DNA of 53,609 nucleotides, from assembly GCF_018618415.1 (NCBI RefSeq), contig NZ_JACSMA010000007.1:1-53609 (forward strand), written 5' to 3'. A program made the translations under genes and the position numbers. Each line of letters starts with the position of its first letter. Positions within the stretch are counted from its first letter, which is position 1. This DNA comes from Exiguobacterium sp. s146. GTDB lineage: Bacteria > Bacillota > Bacilli > Exiguobacteriales > Exiguobacteriaceae. This document shows, piece after piece, positions 40,477 through 51,543 of this stretch. The notes under the pieces were generated by a model. That model was not told the DNA's origin. It ran no database searches and worked only from the letters and a program-made list of their open reading frames with translations.

Positions 40477-40977
40477 ATGCGCCAGTTAGACGTTAACATG
40501 GAACAACTCGAAGAACGCGTTGTTACCGTAAACCGCGTCGCGAAAGTCGTGAAAGGTGGCCGTCGCTTCCGTTTCGCCGCTCTCGTCGTCGTAGGTGACA
40601 AGAATGGTCACGTCGGTTTCGGTACAGGTAAGGCACAAGAGGTGCCAGAAGCGATCCGCAAGGCTATTGAAGCCGCTAAGAAAAACATGGTTCAAGTACC
40701 GATGGTCGGTACAACAATTCCACACGAAATCACAGGAGTATTCGGAGCAGGTCGTGTATTCATGAAACCAGCTTCTGAAGGTACTGGGGTTATCGCAGGT
40801 GGACCAGTTCGTGCAGTGCTCGAACTTGCAGGTGTAGGTGACATCCTTTCGAAATCGCTTGGATCTAACACACCAATCAACATCGTCCGTGCGACGGTAC
40901 AAGGCTTGACAGAGCTTAAAAAAGCAGAGGAAGTTGCTAAACTACGCGGTAAAAGCGTAGAAGAACTTCTTAAATAA
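40477..40977 (+). CDS. rpsE: 30S ribosomal protein S5
   Basis: 166 residues, helps mRNA unwinding and decoding fidelity. Motifs: [20 protein letters not shown] (the loop where spectinomycin resistance arises, apparently wild type) and [17 protein letters not shown]. Site AAAAGGAGGG. Confidence 0.98.
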   Translation: MRQLDVNMEQLEERVVTVNRVAKVVKGGRRFRFAALVVVGDKNGHVGFGTGKAQEVPEAIRKAIEAAKKNMVQVPMVGTTIPHEITGVFGAGRVFMKPASEGTGVIAGGPVRAVLELAGVGDILSKSLGSNTPINIVRATVQGLTELKKAEEVAKLRGKSVEELLK

Positions 40978-40992
40978 GGGAGGGAATTAGAC

Positions 40993-41178
40993 ATGGCGAA
41001 ACTCGCAATCACCCTCACACGCAGCATCATTGGTCGTCCTGAGGATCAGCGTGTAACAGTACGTACACTCGGTCTTCGTAAAATGCATCAGACTGTCGTT
41101 GTCCCTGACAACGTAGCGATGCGTGGTATGATCAAAAAGGTGTCGCACCTTGTGACTGTAAACGAAATCAACGAATAA
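40993..41178 (+). CDS. rpmD: 50S ribosomal protein L30
   Basis: 61-residue short bacterial L30: [20 protein letters not shown], then [15 protein letters not shown]. Site AAGGGAGGG, starting in the rpsE stop region. Confidence 0.97.
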   Translation: MAKLAITLTRSIIGRPEDQRVTVRTLGLRKMHQTVVVPDNVAMRGMIKKVSHLVTVNEINE

Positions 41179-41209
41179 TCCAGATTTTATTAAATAAGGA
41201 GGTGCCACT

Positions 41210-41650
41210 ATGAAACTCCATGAATTGAAGCCAACTCCAGGTTCGCGTCACGAACGCAACCGTGTCGGTCGCGGTATGGCGACTGGTAACGGTAAAACTT
41301 CTGGCCGTGGACATAAAGGTCAAAAAGCTCGTTCGGGCGGTGGCGTTCGTCCAGGATTTGAAGGTGGGCAAAACCCACTTTACCGTCGTCTTCCAAAACG
41401 CGGTTTCAACAACCCTACTCGTAAAGAGTATGCAGTTGTTTCCCTAGACACGCTTAACCGTTTCGAAGCAGGTACTGAAGTTACTCCAGAACTCTTAATC
41501 GAGACTGGTGTTGTCAGCTCTGCTAAAGACGGAATCAAAGTACTTGCTAACGGCAAGCTTGAAACAAAATTGACTGTTAAAGCCAACAAATTCTCGGGTG
41601 CAGCGAAAGAAGCGATCGAAGCAGCTGGCGGTTCAGTTGAGGTGATCTGA
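41210..41650 (+). CDS. rplO: 50S ribosomal protein L15
   Basis: 146-residue late-assembly protein. Glycine- and arginine-rich N-terminal extension ([20 protein letters not shown]) and [19 protein letters not shown]. The TGA stop shares its A with the secY ATG. Confidence 0.98.
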   Translation: MKLHELKPTPGSRHERNRVGRGMATGNGKTSGRGHKGQKARSGGGVRPGFEGGQNPLYRRLPKRGFNNPTRKEYAVVSLDTLNRFEAGTEVTPELLIETGVVSSAKDGIKVLANGKLETKLTVKANKFSGAAKEAIEAAGGSVEVI

Positions 41651-42939
41651 TGTTTCAGACGATCTCCAATATGTGGCGCGTGAAAGATATTCGACAGCGT
41701 ATTCTCTTCACACTCGCAATCATCATCATTTTCCGCATCGGGGCCCATATCCCGGTGCCGATGGTGAATACGGATGTGTTGCGTTTTGACTCAGGAGGTC
41801 TTCTCGACTTCTTGAACTTGTTTGGAGGAAATGCTTTACAGAACTTCTCCCTGTTCGCAATGGGGATCATGCCGTATATTACGGCATCGATCGTTGTGCA
41901 GCTCTTACAAATGGACGTCGTTCCGAAGTTTGCCGAATGGGCAAAACAAGGTGAGTCTGGACGTAAAAAGCTAGCGACGGTCACGCGCTATGGGACGATC
42001 ATCTTAGGGTTTATTCAAGCGACATCATTGTCGTTTGGATTTAACCGCCTCTATCCAGGTCTCGTCAACGAGACGTGGGGCACGGCAACCTATTTCGTGA
42101 TCGCGATCGTACTGACTGCCGGTACGGCGTTCTTGATGTTCCTTGGTGAGATGACGACGGAGAAAGGTGTTGGGAATGGTATTTCCATCATTATCTTCGC
42201 CGGTATCGTCGCTGGGTTCCCAAGAATCTTCACGCAGATTTATGAAACGAAGCTCCAAAATGCTGGAGATGCGTTATTCATTAACATCGTTTACTTGGTT
42301 GTGCTATTGCTCGTTATCCTTGCGGTGACCATGGGGATCATTTATGTTCAACAGGCTGCTCGCAAAATTCCGATTCAATACGCAAAACGCACGGCGAACC
42401 GTACCCCAGTGGGCGGTCAGTCGACGCACTTGCCAATCAAACTAAACGCTGCCGGTGTCATCCCGGTTATCTTCGCGATTTCCTTCATGGTGACACCACC
42501 AACTGTTGCAAGCTTCATTGCTTCTCCGGAAACGACGCAGAAGTTGCAGACTTACTTCGATACGACAGCTCCAATCGGAATGTCGATCTACGTAGCGCTC
42601 ATCATCGCGTTCGCTTACTTCTATACATTCATTCAGGTCAACCCTGAACAGATGGCAGAAAACCTGCAGAAGCAAGGTGGCTATATTCCTGGGATTCGTC
42701 CTGGGGCGCAAACAGAACAGTACATCACGAAGTTGCTCTATCGTTTGACATTCTTCGGAGCGATTTTCCTATCGCTCGTCGCGATCATGCCGACAATCTT
42801 CATTAAGCTTGCCGGTCTCCCAACTTCGGTGCAAATCGGAGGAACGAGCTTGTTGATCGTGATCGGGGTAGCCCTCGAAACGATGAAACAAATCGAAAGT
42901 CAACTCGTAAAACGACACTACAAAGGCTTTATCCGTTAA
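41650..42939 (+). CDS. secY: SecY, protein-conducting channel
   Basis: 429-residue membrane protein with ten predicted spans, starting with FTLAIIIIFRIGAHIPVPMV in span 1. The plug and pore region shows NALQNFSLFAMGIMPYITAS, and span 5 to 7 loops carry RKIPIQYAKR, the SecA and ribosome-binding side. The end KRHYKGFIR is complete. Partner SecE is at 15.3 kb. Start couples to rplO by TGATG. Confidence 0.98.
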   Translation: MFQTISNMWRVKDIRQRILFTLAIIIIFRIGAHIPVPMVNTDVLRFDSGGLLDFLNLFGGNALQNFSLFAMGIMPYITASIVVQLLQMDVVPKFAEWAKQGESGRKKLATVTRYGTIILGFIQATSLSFGFNRLYPGLVNETWGTATYFVIAIVLTAGTAFLMFLGEMTTEKGVGNGISIIIFAGIVAGFPRIFTQIYETKLQNAGDALFINIVYLVVLLLVILAVTMGIIYVQQAARKIPIQYAKRTANRTPVGGQSTHLPIKLNAAGVIPVIFAISFMVTPPTVASFIASPETTQKLQTYFDTTAPIGMSIYVALIIAFAYFYTFIQVNPEQMAENLQKQGGYIPGIRPGAQTEQYITKLLYRLTFFGAIFLSLVAIMPTIFIKLAGLPTSVQIGGTSLLIVIGVALETMKQIESQLVKRHYKGFIR

Positions 42940-44423
<1,484 letters not shown>

Positions 44424-44442
44424 GGCTCTATTGCTTCGTGCT

Positions 44443-44457
44443 GATCCGTAACGGATC
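44443..44457 (+). other. Small palindrome in the map-infA gap
   Basis: GATCCGTAACGGATC, an exact inverted repeat with one central base, 19 bases after the map stop. CTTCTCTC follows. A TACAAT (44470-44475) further on could be a -10 but no -35 fits. Confidence 0.35.
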
Positions 44458-44528
44458 CTTCTCTCACAGTACAATGCGATAGATCGTCTGTGCTCCTAAA
44501 TATCTTCATATAGAAAGGGGAATAAATG

Positions 44529-44747
44529 ATGGCGAAACAAGATGTCATTGAAGTGGAAGGCACTGTTGTCGAACCACTTCCAAACGCAATGTTTAAAGTG
44601 GAGTTAGAAAACGGCCACACGGTGCTCGCGCACGTCTCAGGGAAAATTCGGATGCACTATATTCGAATCCTTCCAGGTGACCGCGTAACTGTCGAGTTGT
44701 CTCCGTACGACTTGACTCGCGGGCGGATTACGTACCGTTACAAGTAA
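44529..44747 (+). CDS. infA: Translation initiation factor IF-1
   Basis: 72-residue OB-fold factor that binds the A site during initiation. Sequence [20 protein letters not shown] to the end [12 protein letters not shown] is close to B. subtilis. Of two adjacent ATGs I take the second (44529), 8 bases after AAAGGGG. Confidence 0.98.
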   Translation: MAKQDVIEVEGTVVEPLPNAMFKVELENGHTVLAHVSGKIRMHYIRILPGDRVTVELSPYDLTRGRITYRYK

Positions 44748-44891
<144 letters not shown>

Positions 44892-44910
44892 TCTAAGAGG
44901 AGGTGCACAC

Positions 44911-45276
44911 ATGGCACGTATTGCTGGTGTAGATATTCCACGCGAAAAACGTATCGTTATTTCGCTCACATACATCTTTGGTATTGGTAAAACAAGAGCA
45001 CAAGAAATTTTGAAGACTGCAAACGTATCTGAAGAAACACGCACACGTGATTTGACAGAAGACGAAATCAACCGTATCCGTGAAGCAATTGACGGAATTA
45101 AAGTTGAAGGTGACCTTCGTCGTGAAGTTTCACTCAACATCAAACGTTTGATCGAGATCGGCGCTTATCGCGGTGTTCGTCACCGTCGTAGTCTCCCTGT
45201 TCGCGGACAAAACACGAAGAACAACTCGCGTACTCGTAAAGGCCCACGCCGTACAGTAGCGAACAAGAAGAAGTAA
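44911..45276 (+). CDS. rpsM: 30S ribosomal protein S13
   Basis: 121 residues, bridges to the 50S subunit and contacts P-site tRNA with its basic tail. Starts [20 protein letters not shown]; contains [19 protein letters not shown]. Site AAGAGGAGGTG. Confidence 0.98.
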   Translation: MARIAGVDIPREKRIVISLTYIFGIGKTRAQEILKTANVSEETRTRDLTEDEINRIREAIDGIKVEGDLRREVSLNIKRLIEIGAYRGVRHRRSLPVRGQNTKNNSRTRKGPRRTVANKKK

Positions 45277-45292
45277 AGGAGGGAATTGAACA

Positions 45293-45688
45293 ATGGCGAA
45301 ACGTAAGCAAAATGTACGTTCAAAACGTAAAGTCAAAAAACATGTTGAAGTCGGTGTGGTACACATCCGTTCTACTTTCAACAACACAATCATTACAATT
45401 ACTGACACGCAAGGTAACGCGATCTCATGGGCTACTTCTGGTAACCTTGGATTTAAAGGATCACGTAAATCGACTCCGTTCGCAGCACAATTGGCTGCTG
45501 AAACTGCAGCGAAAGTTGCAATGGACAACGGTATGCGTACAGTAGAAGTTAACGTTAAAGGTCCTGGTGCTGGACGTGAAGCGGCTATCCGTGCCCTCCA
45601 AGCTACTGGTCTTGAAGTAACTGCAATCCGTGACGTAACACCAGTTCCGCACAACGGTTGCCGCCCTCCAAAACGTCGCCGCGTATAA
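45293..45688 (+). CDS. rpsK: 30S ribosomal protein S11
   Basis: 131 residues, platform protein near the mRNA exit and Shine-Dalgarno helix. Contains [20 protein letters not shown] and the end [18 protein letters not shown]. Site AAAGGAGGG. Confidence 0.98.
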   Translation: MAKRKQNVRSKRKVKKHVEVGVVHIRSTFNNTIITITDTQGNAISWATSGNLGFKGSRKSTPFAAQLAAETAAKVAMDNGMRTVEVNVKGPGAGREAAIRALQATGLEVTAIRDVTPVPHNGCRPPKRRRV

Positions 45689-45734
45689 TCGCTTGTGCGT
45701 GTGAAGGGCTTACCTAGCACAAACAGCATATACA

Positions 45735-45752
45735 ATGCAGCTCGCGCTGCAT
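45735..45752 (+). other. Small hairpin before rpoA
   Basis: ATGCAGC-TCGC-GCTGCAT, a perfect 7-pair stem in the 92-base gap after rpsK. TACAAT (45731-45736) overlaps its start, with only a weak -35, so a promoter is doubtful. Confidence 0.4.
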
Positions 45753-45780
45753 GGCAGGATACACTCAAGGAGGGGTTCAG

Positions 45781-46725
45781 ATGATCGAGATTGAAAAACC
45801 AAAGATCGAAACGGTCGAAATCAGCGAGGATGCTACGTTTGGTAAATTCGTGGTGGAACCGCTTGAACGTGGATATGGCACGACTCTCGGCAACTCACTA
45901 CGTCGGATTCTTTTGTCATCGCTCCCTGGTGCAGCGGTAACAGCGGTTCAAATCGATGGCGTACTTCATGAGTTCTCTACGATTGATGGAGTCGTCGAAG
46001 ACGTCACGCAAATCGTATTAAACCTCAAGAAGTTGGCTCTCAAAGTGTACTCGGACGAAGAGAAAACGCTTGAGATTAATGTTTCAAGTGCCGGTGCTGT
46101 CACTGCGGCAGACATTACCCATGATAGCGACGTTGAAATCTTGAATCCTGAGCTCCACATCGCGACTCTCGCTGACAATGCGACGCTTCGCATGCGTTTG
46201 ACTGCTCGCCGTGGCCGTGGTTACGTCCAGGCAGAAGATAACAAACGTGATGATATGCCGATTGGCGTAATTCCAATCGATTCGATCTACACACCGATTC
46301 AACGCGTGAACTACGAAGTAGATAAAACACGTGTCGGTCAAGATGCTAGCTTCGATAAGCTTCTATTAGACGTGTGGACAGATGGTTCAATCCGTCCGGA
46401 AGAAGCGGTATCGCTCGGGGCGAAAATTTTGACAGAACACTTGAACATCTTTGTTGGCTTGACTGACGAAGCTCTCAATGCAGAAATTATGGTCGAGAAA
46501 GAAGAAGACCAAAAAGAAAAAGTACTCGAAATGACGATTGAAGAACTCGATCTCTCAGTTCGTTCGTACAACTGCTTGAAGCGCGCTGGCATCAACACGG
46601 TTCAAGAACTCGCAAACAAATCTGAGGAAGAGATGATGAAAGTTCGTAACCTCGGACGTAAATCACTCGAAGAAGTTCAACTCAAGTTGGACGAACTCGG
46701 TTTGGGCTTGCGTAAAGAAGACTAA
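45781..46725 (+). CDS. rpoA: RNA polymerase alpha subunit
   Basis: 314 residues. The N-terminal assembly domain has [20 protein letters not shown]; a linker near 230-245 leads to the C-terminal domain ([36 protein letters not shown]) that binds UP elements and activators. ATG 45781 follows AAGGAGGGG. Confidence 0.98.
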   Translation: MIEIEKPKIETVEISEDATFGKFVVEPLERGYGTTLGNSLRRILLSSLPGAAVTAVQIDGVLHEFSTIDGVVEDVTQIVLNLKKLALKVYSDEEKTLEINVSSAGAVTAADITHDSDVEILNPELHIATLADNATLRMRLTARRGRGYVQAEDNKRDDMPIGVIPIDSIYTPIQRVNYEVDKTRVGQDASFDKLLLDVWTDGSIRPEEAVSLGAKILTEHLNIFVGLTDEALNAEIMVEKEEDQKEKVLEMTIEELDLSVRSYNCLKRAGINTVQELANKSEEEMMKVRNLGRKSLEEVQLKLDELGLGLRKED

Positions 46726-46749
46726 GTTCAAACGAAGGAGGGAAATGTA

Positions 46750-47103
46750 ATGGCTTATTCGAAACTCGGCCGTACAAGCTCGCAACGTAAGGCACTTTTA
46801 CGTGATCTTGCAACTGACCTTATTATCAACGAGCGCATTCAAACAACTGAACAAAAAGCGAAAGAACTTCGCCCAGTCGTTGAAAAATTGATCACTCTTG
46901 GGAAACGTGGCGATCTTCATGCCCGTCGTCAAGTAGCTTCATTCGTTCGCAAAGAGAACGCTGGAGAAAAAGACGCAATCCAAAAATTGTTCGAAGACGT
47001 GGCACCACGCTACGCTGAACGTCAAGGTGGATACACACGCATCATGAAAGTCGGCCCACGCCGCGGTGACGGTGCGGAAGTCGTAATCATCGAACTCGTC
47101 TAA
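46750..47103 (+). CDS. rplQ: 50S ribosomal protein L17
   Basis: 117 residues. [39 protein letters not shown] and the end [15 protein letters not shown] are family signatures. Last gene of the ribosomal series. Confidence 0.98.
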   Translation: MAYSKLGRTSSQRKALLRDLATDLIINERIQTTEQKAKELRPVVEKLITLGKRGDLHARRQVASFVRKENAGEKDAIQKLFEDVAPRYAERQGGYTRIMKVGPRRGDGAEVVIIELV

Positions 47104-47117
47104 TTCATTAGGCAGTC

Positions 47118-47150
47118 AACAGGGCATGCGGTGACGTATTGCCCTGTTTC
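47118..47150 (+). terminator. Weak terminator-like hairpin after rplQ
   Basis: AACAGGGC and GCCCTGTT pair perfectly around a 15-base loop, followed by only TTTCC. It may end part of the ribosomal transcript before ecfA1. Confidence 0.5.
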
Positions 47151-47172
47151 CACATCGGAAAGGAGTCGTCAG

Positions 47173-48009
47173 ATGGAATCTCAAATTATGGTACGCGATA
47201 TCGTGTTTCGTTACCCGGGACAGACCGAGCCAGCCCTCAATGGGTTGTCACTCGACGTATACAAAGGGGAATGGCTCGCAATCGTTGGCCATAACGGTTC
47301 TGGCAAGTCGACTTTGACAAAGTTGTGGAATGGGCTTTTGCTTCCTCAGGAAGGAGAAGTCCGGGTTGAGGCACTCGATCCAACGGACGCCACAGACGTG
47401 TGGGACGTTCGGAAACGGATCGGTGTCGTCTTCCAAAATCCCGACAACCAGTTTGTCGGGGCGACCGTGCGCGATGATGTGGCATTCTCTCTCGAAAACA
47501 TGGGACTTCCACGTCAAGAAATGGTTCGTCGAATTGATGACAGTCTAGCGCGCGTTGGATTATCGGAACTAGCGGACCGTGAACCGCATCAGTTATCCGG
47601 TGGACAAAAGCAGCGTGTTGCGATTGCTTCGGCTCTCGCAATGCGCCCGCATGTCCTCGTGCTCGATGAAGCTACCTCGATGCTTGACCCGATTGGGCGG
47701 CAAGAGGTGATTGAAACGGTACAACAGCTCGTCTCAGAAGGGATGACCGTTGTCGCCATTACCCACGAGCTCGACGAAGTGTTGTTTGCCGACCGTATCA
47801 TTGCATTGTCGAAAGGCAAGATTGCGATGACCGGCACACCCGAAGACGTGTTTCAAAATCCGGAGGCGTTACGAGCCATTCAGCTCGATGTACCGTTTAT
47901 TGTCCGGATGCAACTCGAACTGAAGGAACGGGGCATACCACTCGATCGTCTGATGCTACAACATTCGGAGTTGGTGAACCATCTATGCCGATTAGCATTG
48001 AAGAAGTGA
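47173..48009 (+). CDS. ecfA1: ECF transporter ATPase A1
   Basis: 278-residue ABC ATPase of the shared energy-coupling module for vitamin uptake. Walker A GHNGSGKST (39-47), Q-loop VVFQNPDNQFVG, signature LSGGQKQR, Walker B HVLVLDEATSMLD. ATG 47173 follows AAAGGAG; the open frame upstream is in the terminator region. Overlaps ecfA2 by 25 bases. Confidence 0.97.
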   Translation: MESQIMVRDIVFRYPGQTEPALNGLSLDVYKGEWLAIVGHNGSGKSTLTKLWNGLLLPQEGEVRVEALDPTDATDVWDVRKRIGVVFQNPDNQFVGATVRDDVAFSLENMGLPRQEMVRRIDDSLARVGLSELADREPHQLSGGQKQRVAIASALAMRPHVLVLDEATSMLDPIGRQEVIETVQQLVSEGMTVVAITHELDEVLFADRIIALSKGKIAMTGTPEDVFQNPEALRAIQLDVPFIVRMQLELKERGIPLDRLMLQHSELVNHLCRLALKK

Positions 48010-48863
48010 CTTACCAATATCAATTGAATACTCCGTTTGAACGAACCGCGCTGCGCGATGTGAATGTCATGATTCCGTCGGGGGCGCTTGTTGCGTTTCT
48101 TGGCCATACCGGCTCTGGGAAATCAACGCTCGTTCAACATATGAACGGCCTGTTGCGGCCGACGAAAGGTCGTGTCGTCGTCGATGATATCGAAGTCCGT
48201 GCGATTACGAAGCGTCGCGATAAAAAACAAAGCTTACTCCCGCTTCGGCGCCGCGTTGGGCTCGTCTTTCAATATCCGGAACATCAATTATTTGAAGAGA
48301 CGGTCGAACGCGACGTCATGTTCGGTCCACGTAACTTCGGGGCGTCTGAAGACGAAGCGAAAGAACGGGCCCACGTTGCCTTGCGCCTTGTCGGGCTCGA
48401 TGAAGCGCTATGGAGCCGTTCGCCGTTCGATCTATCAGGCGGACAGATGCGCCGTGTCGCCATCGCCGGAGTACTCGCCAGCCGTCCGGACGTTCTCGTC
48501 GTGGATGAACCGACAGCAGGGCTCGATCCGCTCGGTCGTCGCGAGATGCTTGCGTTATTCAAACGATTAAAACAAGAACTTGATTTGACGCTCATTCTCG
48601 TCTCGCACGATATGGATGACGTGTTGGCCTATGCGGAACGTGTCGTCGTCATGGCACAAGGCGAGGTCGCCTTTGATGGCGATCCGTTCGACTTATTCAA
48701 AGACGAGGCACTCGTCGAGGCGCTCCAGCTCGAGATCCCGCACGTGCTTCGTTTCGCCAATGAACTCGCCCCTGTGTTTGGGGTTGCCACACCGTCGCTT
48801 CGAACCGAGAACGAATTAGCGGATTGGATTGCGCTCGAGCTAGGAAGGGGGAGAGCGACTTGA
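47985..48863 (+). CDS. ecfA2: ECF transporter ATPase A2
   Basis: 292-residue second ATPase of the module. Walker A GHTGSGKST (40-48), Q-loop LVFQYPEHQLFEETV, signature LSGGQMRR, Walker B VLVVDEPTAGLD, H-loop LVSHDMDD. It pairs with EcfA1 under the T component. Its stop overlaps the ecfT start. Confidence 0.97.
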   Translation: MPISIEEVTYQYQLNTPFERTALRDVNVMIPSGALVAFLGHTGSGKSTLVQHMNGLLRPTKGRVVVDDIEVRAITKRRDKKQSLLPLRRRVGLVFQYPEHQLFEETVERDVMFGPRNFGASEDEAKERAHVALRLVGLDEALWSRSPFDLSGGQMRRVAIAGVLASRPDVLVVDEPTAGLDPLGRREMLALFKRLKQELDLTLILVSHDMDDVLAYAERVVVMAQGEVAFDGDPFDLFKDEALVEALQLEIPHVLRFANELAPVFGVATPSLRTENELADWIALELGRGRAT

Positions 48864-49651
48864 TTATCGGACAGTACATTCCCGGACACTCTTGGCTCCA
48901 CACACTCGATGCGCGAGCCAAGACGCTGTTTATCCTCGCTTTCATTCCCATCGTCTTTTTGGCGGATAACTTATGGACGAACGTATTCTTGCTCGGCTTC
49001 ACGTTGTTTGCCGTGAGATTGTCGCAACTGTCGTGGCGGTACTTATGGAACGGACTGAAGATGATTCTATTCCTCATCATCTTTACGCTGTTGCTGCAGT
49101 TGTTCTTTAATCGCGAGGGAACCGAGTTGATTTCCTTCGGACCGTTCGCAATCTATTCGGAAGGTGTCCGCATGGGCTTAATCGTCTCGCTCCGGTTCTT
49201 CTATCTCGTCATGCTGACGACGCTCGTGACGCTGACGACGACACCAATGGAACTGACCGACTCGATTGAGGCCGGACTGCGCCCGCTCGAACGTTTTAAA
49301 GTGCCGGCGCATGAGATTGCGCTTATGTTGTCTATCTCGCTCCGGTTTTTACCGACATTGGCTGACGAGACCGATCGCATCATGAAGGCACAACAGGCAC
49401 GAGGAGTCGATTTGAAGAGCGGTCCGATCAAGGATCGCCTCAAAGCAGTCGTCCCGCTCATGATCCCTTTATTCGTATCTGCGTTTAAACGCGCTGAGGA
49501 CCTCGCTACGGCGATGGAAGCTCGAGGGTACCGTGGGGGTGAAGGGCGGACGCGATTGCGTGAGATGACGTGGCACCGTCGTGATACGGCGTTGCTCCTC
49601 GTCTTTGTCATCGTGACGCTCATTCTAATCGGATTGCGAGGGATTGGATGA
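48860..49651 (+). CDS. ecfT: ECF transporter T component
   Basis: 263-residue membrane scaffold linking the ATPases to substrate-binding S components, which must be encoded elsewhere. About five to six spans; two coupling-helix motifs QARGVDL and EARGYRGG. TTG 48860 (MIIGQYIPG) behind AAGGGGGAGAG is chosen; it overlaps the ecfA2 stop as TTGA. Confidence 0.95.
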   Translation: MIIGQYIPGHSWLHTLDARAKTLFILAFIPIVFLADNLWTNVFLLGFTLFAVRLSQLSWRYLWNGLKMILFLIIFTLLLQLFFNREGTELISFGPFAIYSEGVRMGLIVSLRFFYLVMLTTLVTLTTTPMELTDSIEAGLRPLERFKVPAHEIALMLSISLRFLPTLADETDRIMKAQQARGVDLKSGPIKDRLKAVVPLMIPLFVSAFKRAEDLATAMEARGYRGGEGRTRLREMTWHRRDTALLLVFVIVTLILIGLRGIG

Positions 49652-50391
49652 TGAAGCGAATCAAACTGACGGTAGCGTATGACGGGACGAACTATGCGGG
49701 CTATCAGGTACAACCGAATGGGAATACGATACAAGCTGAAGTGGAGGCCGTCTTGACACGGATGCATAGCCGAGCCGTGAAAGTCGTGGCCTCTGGTCGT
49801 ACGGATGCCCGGGTCCACGCGAGAGGACAGGTCTTGCACTTCGATACACACCTCTCGATGCCGGCCGATCGGTTCGTCAAAGCATTAAATGCGATGTTAC
49901 CGGATGATATCCACGTCCGAGCGGCCGAAGAAGCCGATGCGTCGTTTCATGCACGGTATGGGGCGAAACGGAAAGAATATCGCTATTTCTTCCGTTCCAA
50001 CGCTGACCCGTTCCGACGCCATCATGCCGTGACGGTGACGTATACGCTCGATCATGAGCGGATGCGCCAGGCGTTGCGTCTGTTGGTCGGGACTCACGAC
50101 TTCACGTCCTTCTCGGTGACGAAGGCGGAAGTGGAGGACCGTATCCGGACCATCTATGAAGCGGAGCTCGTCGAAGCAGGTGATGAGATGTACTTCCGAT
50201 TCGTCGGATCCGGCTTTCTCTATAACCAAGTTCGGATTATGGTGGGCACGTTGCTTGAAGTAGGACGAGGGAAATATGAGCCGGCCGATGTGAGTCGAAT
50301 GTTGGCTTCGAAAGACCGGCGTAGCGCTGGGATTACGGCCCCACCGCACGGTCTATATTTATGGAATGTGAATTATGAAAAAGTAGATTGA
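49648..50391 (+). CDS. truA: tRNA pseudouridine(38-40) synthase TruA
   Basis: 247 residues. Catalytic D53 lies in SGRTDARVHARGQ; also YRYFF and GSGFLYNQVRIMVGTLLEVG. Starts at ATG 49648 (ATGATG; the second is possible), overlapping the ecfT stop. Its stop is inside the -35 of the next promoter. Confidence 0.97.
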   Translation: MMKRIKLTVAYDGTNYAGYQVQPNGNTIQAEVEAVLTRMHSRAVKVVASGRTDARVHARGQVLHFDTHLSMPADRFVKALNAMLPDDIHVRAAEEADASFHARYGAKRKEYRYFFRSNADPFRRHHAVTVTYTLDHERMRQALRLLVGTHDFTSFSVTKAEVEDRIRTIYEAELVEAGDEMYFRFVGSGFLYNQVRIMVGTLLEVGRGKYEPADVSRMLASKDRRSAGITAPPHGLYLWNVNYEKVD

Positions 50392-50416
50392 CATTCCCCC
50401 TATAAAATCGTATTAT
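50388..50416 (+). promoter_or_regulatory. rplM-rpsI promoter
   Basis: TTGACA, 17 bases, TATTAT. The -35 overlaps the truA TGA. Confidence 0.88.
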
Positions 50417-50422
50417 ATTCAT

Positions 50423-50540
50423 TGGCATTTCATTTTCACATTGAGAGATGAACCACAATCTTAGCCCCGTAAACTAGGATTATGATAAAGCATCAACCAA
50501 GTACTACAAAAACTAAGTAAACAGACATTTTAGGAGGTAT
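50423..50540 (+). promoter_or_regulatory. L13 leader RNA
   Basis: The leader carries AATCTTAG and CTAGGATT as an 8-pair stem (one G-U) around CCCCGTAAA, in a region matching the known Firmicute L13 leader in position and core sequence. Feedback by L13 on rplM-rpsI is the expected role. Confidence 0.75.
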
Positions 50541-50545
50541 TCCAC

Positions 50546-50983
50546 ATGCGCACGACATTCATGGCAAAAGCATCTGAAGTAGAACGCAAATGGCTCCTTA
50601 TCGACGCAGAAGGCAAAACACTTGGTCGTTTGACTAGTGAAGTAGCATCACTTCTTCGCGGTAAGCACAAGCCGACTTTCACACCACACGTTGATTGCGG
50701 AGACCACGTCATCATCATCAACGCTGAGAAAATCCACTTGACTGGTAACAAATTGAACGACAAGATTTACTACCGTCATTCAGGTCATCCAGGCGGTTTG
50801 AAATCACAAACTGCAAAAGAGCTTCTCGCAAAACGTCCAGAGCGTATGCTTGAACTCGCAATCAAAGGGATGCTTCCAAAAGGATCACTTGGTCGTCAAT
50901 CATTCAACAAACTCCACGTTTACGCTGGAGCTGAGCACAACCACGCAGCACAAAAACCAGAAGTTTACGAACTTCGCGGTTAA
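50546..50983 (+). CDS. rplM: 50S ribosomal protein L13
   Basis: 145-residue early-assembly protein. Starts [20 protein letters not shown], has [19 protein letters not shown] and [19 protein letters not shown]. Site TTAGGAGG. Confidence 0.98.
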   Translation: MRTTFMAKASEVERKWLLIDAEGKTLGRLTSEVASLLRGKHKPTFTPHVDCGDHVIIINAEKIHLTGNKLNDKIYYRHSGHPGGLKSQTAKELLAKRPERMLELAIKGMLPKGSLGRQSFNKLHVYAGAEHNHAAQKPEVYELRG

Positions 50984-51008
50984 TCGGGACACAGGGAGGA
51001 ACTAAACG

Positions 51009-51401
51009 ATGGCAGATGTACGTTACTACGGAACAGGCCGCCGCAAACACTCGGTGGCTCGCGTTCACCTCGTTGCAGGTGACGGCAAAGTTGTTGTAAA
51101 TGGCCGTGATATTTCAGAATACTTCGGTCATGAGACTTTGATCATGATGGCAAAATCACCACTCGTATTGACTGAAACAGAAGGTAAATACGATGTAATC
51201 GTTAACGTTAACGGTGGTGGATTCACAGGACAAGCTGGAGCGATTCGCCACGGCGTATCACGTGCGCTTCTTCAAGCGGACCCAGAATTCCGTCCAAGCC
51301 TCAAAGAAAAAGGCTTCTTGACTCGTGACGCTCGCATGAAAGAACGTAAAAAATACGGTCTTAAAGCTGCACGTCGCGCACCACAATTCTCGAAGCGTTA
51401 A
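51009..51401 (+). CDS. rpsI: 30S ribosomal protein S9
   Basis: 130 residues; its C-terminal tail contacts P-site t[42 protein letters not shown] and the end [10 protein letters not shown]. Site CAGGGAGG. Confidence 0.98.
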   Translation: MADVRYYGTGRRKHSVARVHLVAGDGKVVVNGRDISEYFGHETLIMMAKSPLVLTETEGKYDVIVNVNGGGFTGQAGAIRHGVSRALLQADPEFRPSLKEKGFLTRDARMKERKKYGLKAARRAPQFSKR

Positions 51402-51420
51402 TCTTCGAACAATTTGGTTC

Positions 51421-51454
51421 AAACTCTCTGTCCATTGGGGCGGAGAGTTTTTTT
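51421..51454 (+). terminator. Intrinsic terminator after rpsI
   Basis: AACTCTC and GAGAGTT with an inner GTCC/GGGC, then a run of seven T. Ends the rplM-rpsI transcript. Confidence 0.88.
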
Positions 51455-51503
51455 GTTGCGCATGAAATTGTTGCATTCCGTTCCCTCAAGAAAACGCTTT
51501 TTT

Positions 51504-51512
51504 TGATATACT
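51504..51512 (+). promoter_or_regulatory. salA promoter (extended -10)
   Basis: TGATATACT, a TGn-extended TATACT; the -35 (CCTCAA) is weak. About 30 bases before salA. Confidence 0.55.
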
Positions 51513-51543
51513 GTTAGCGAGACAGAAATTAGGGGGAAACCAC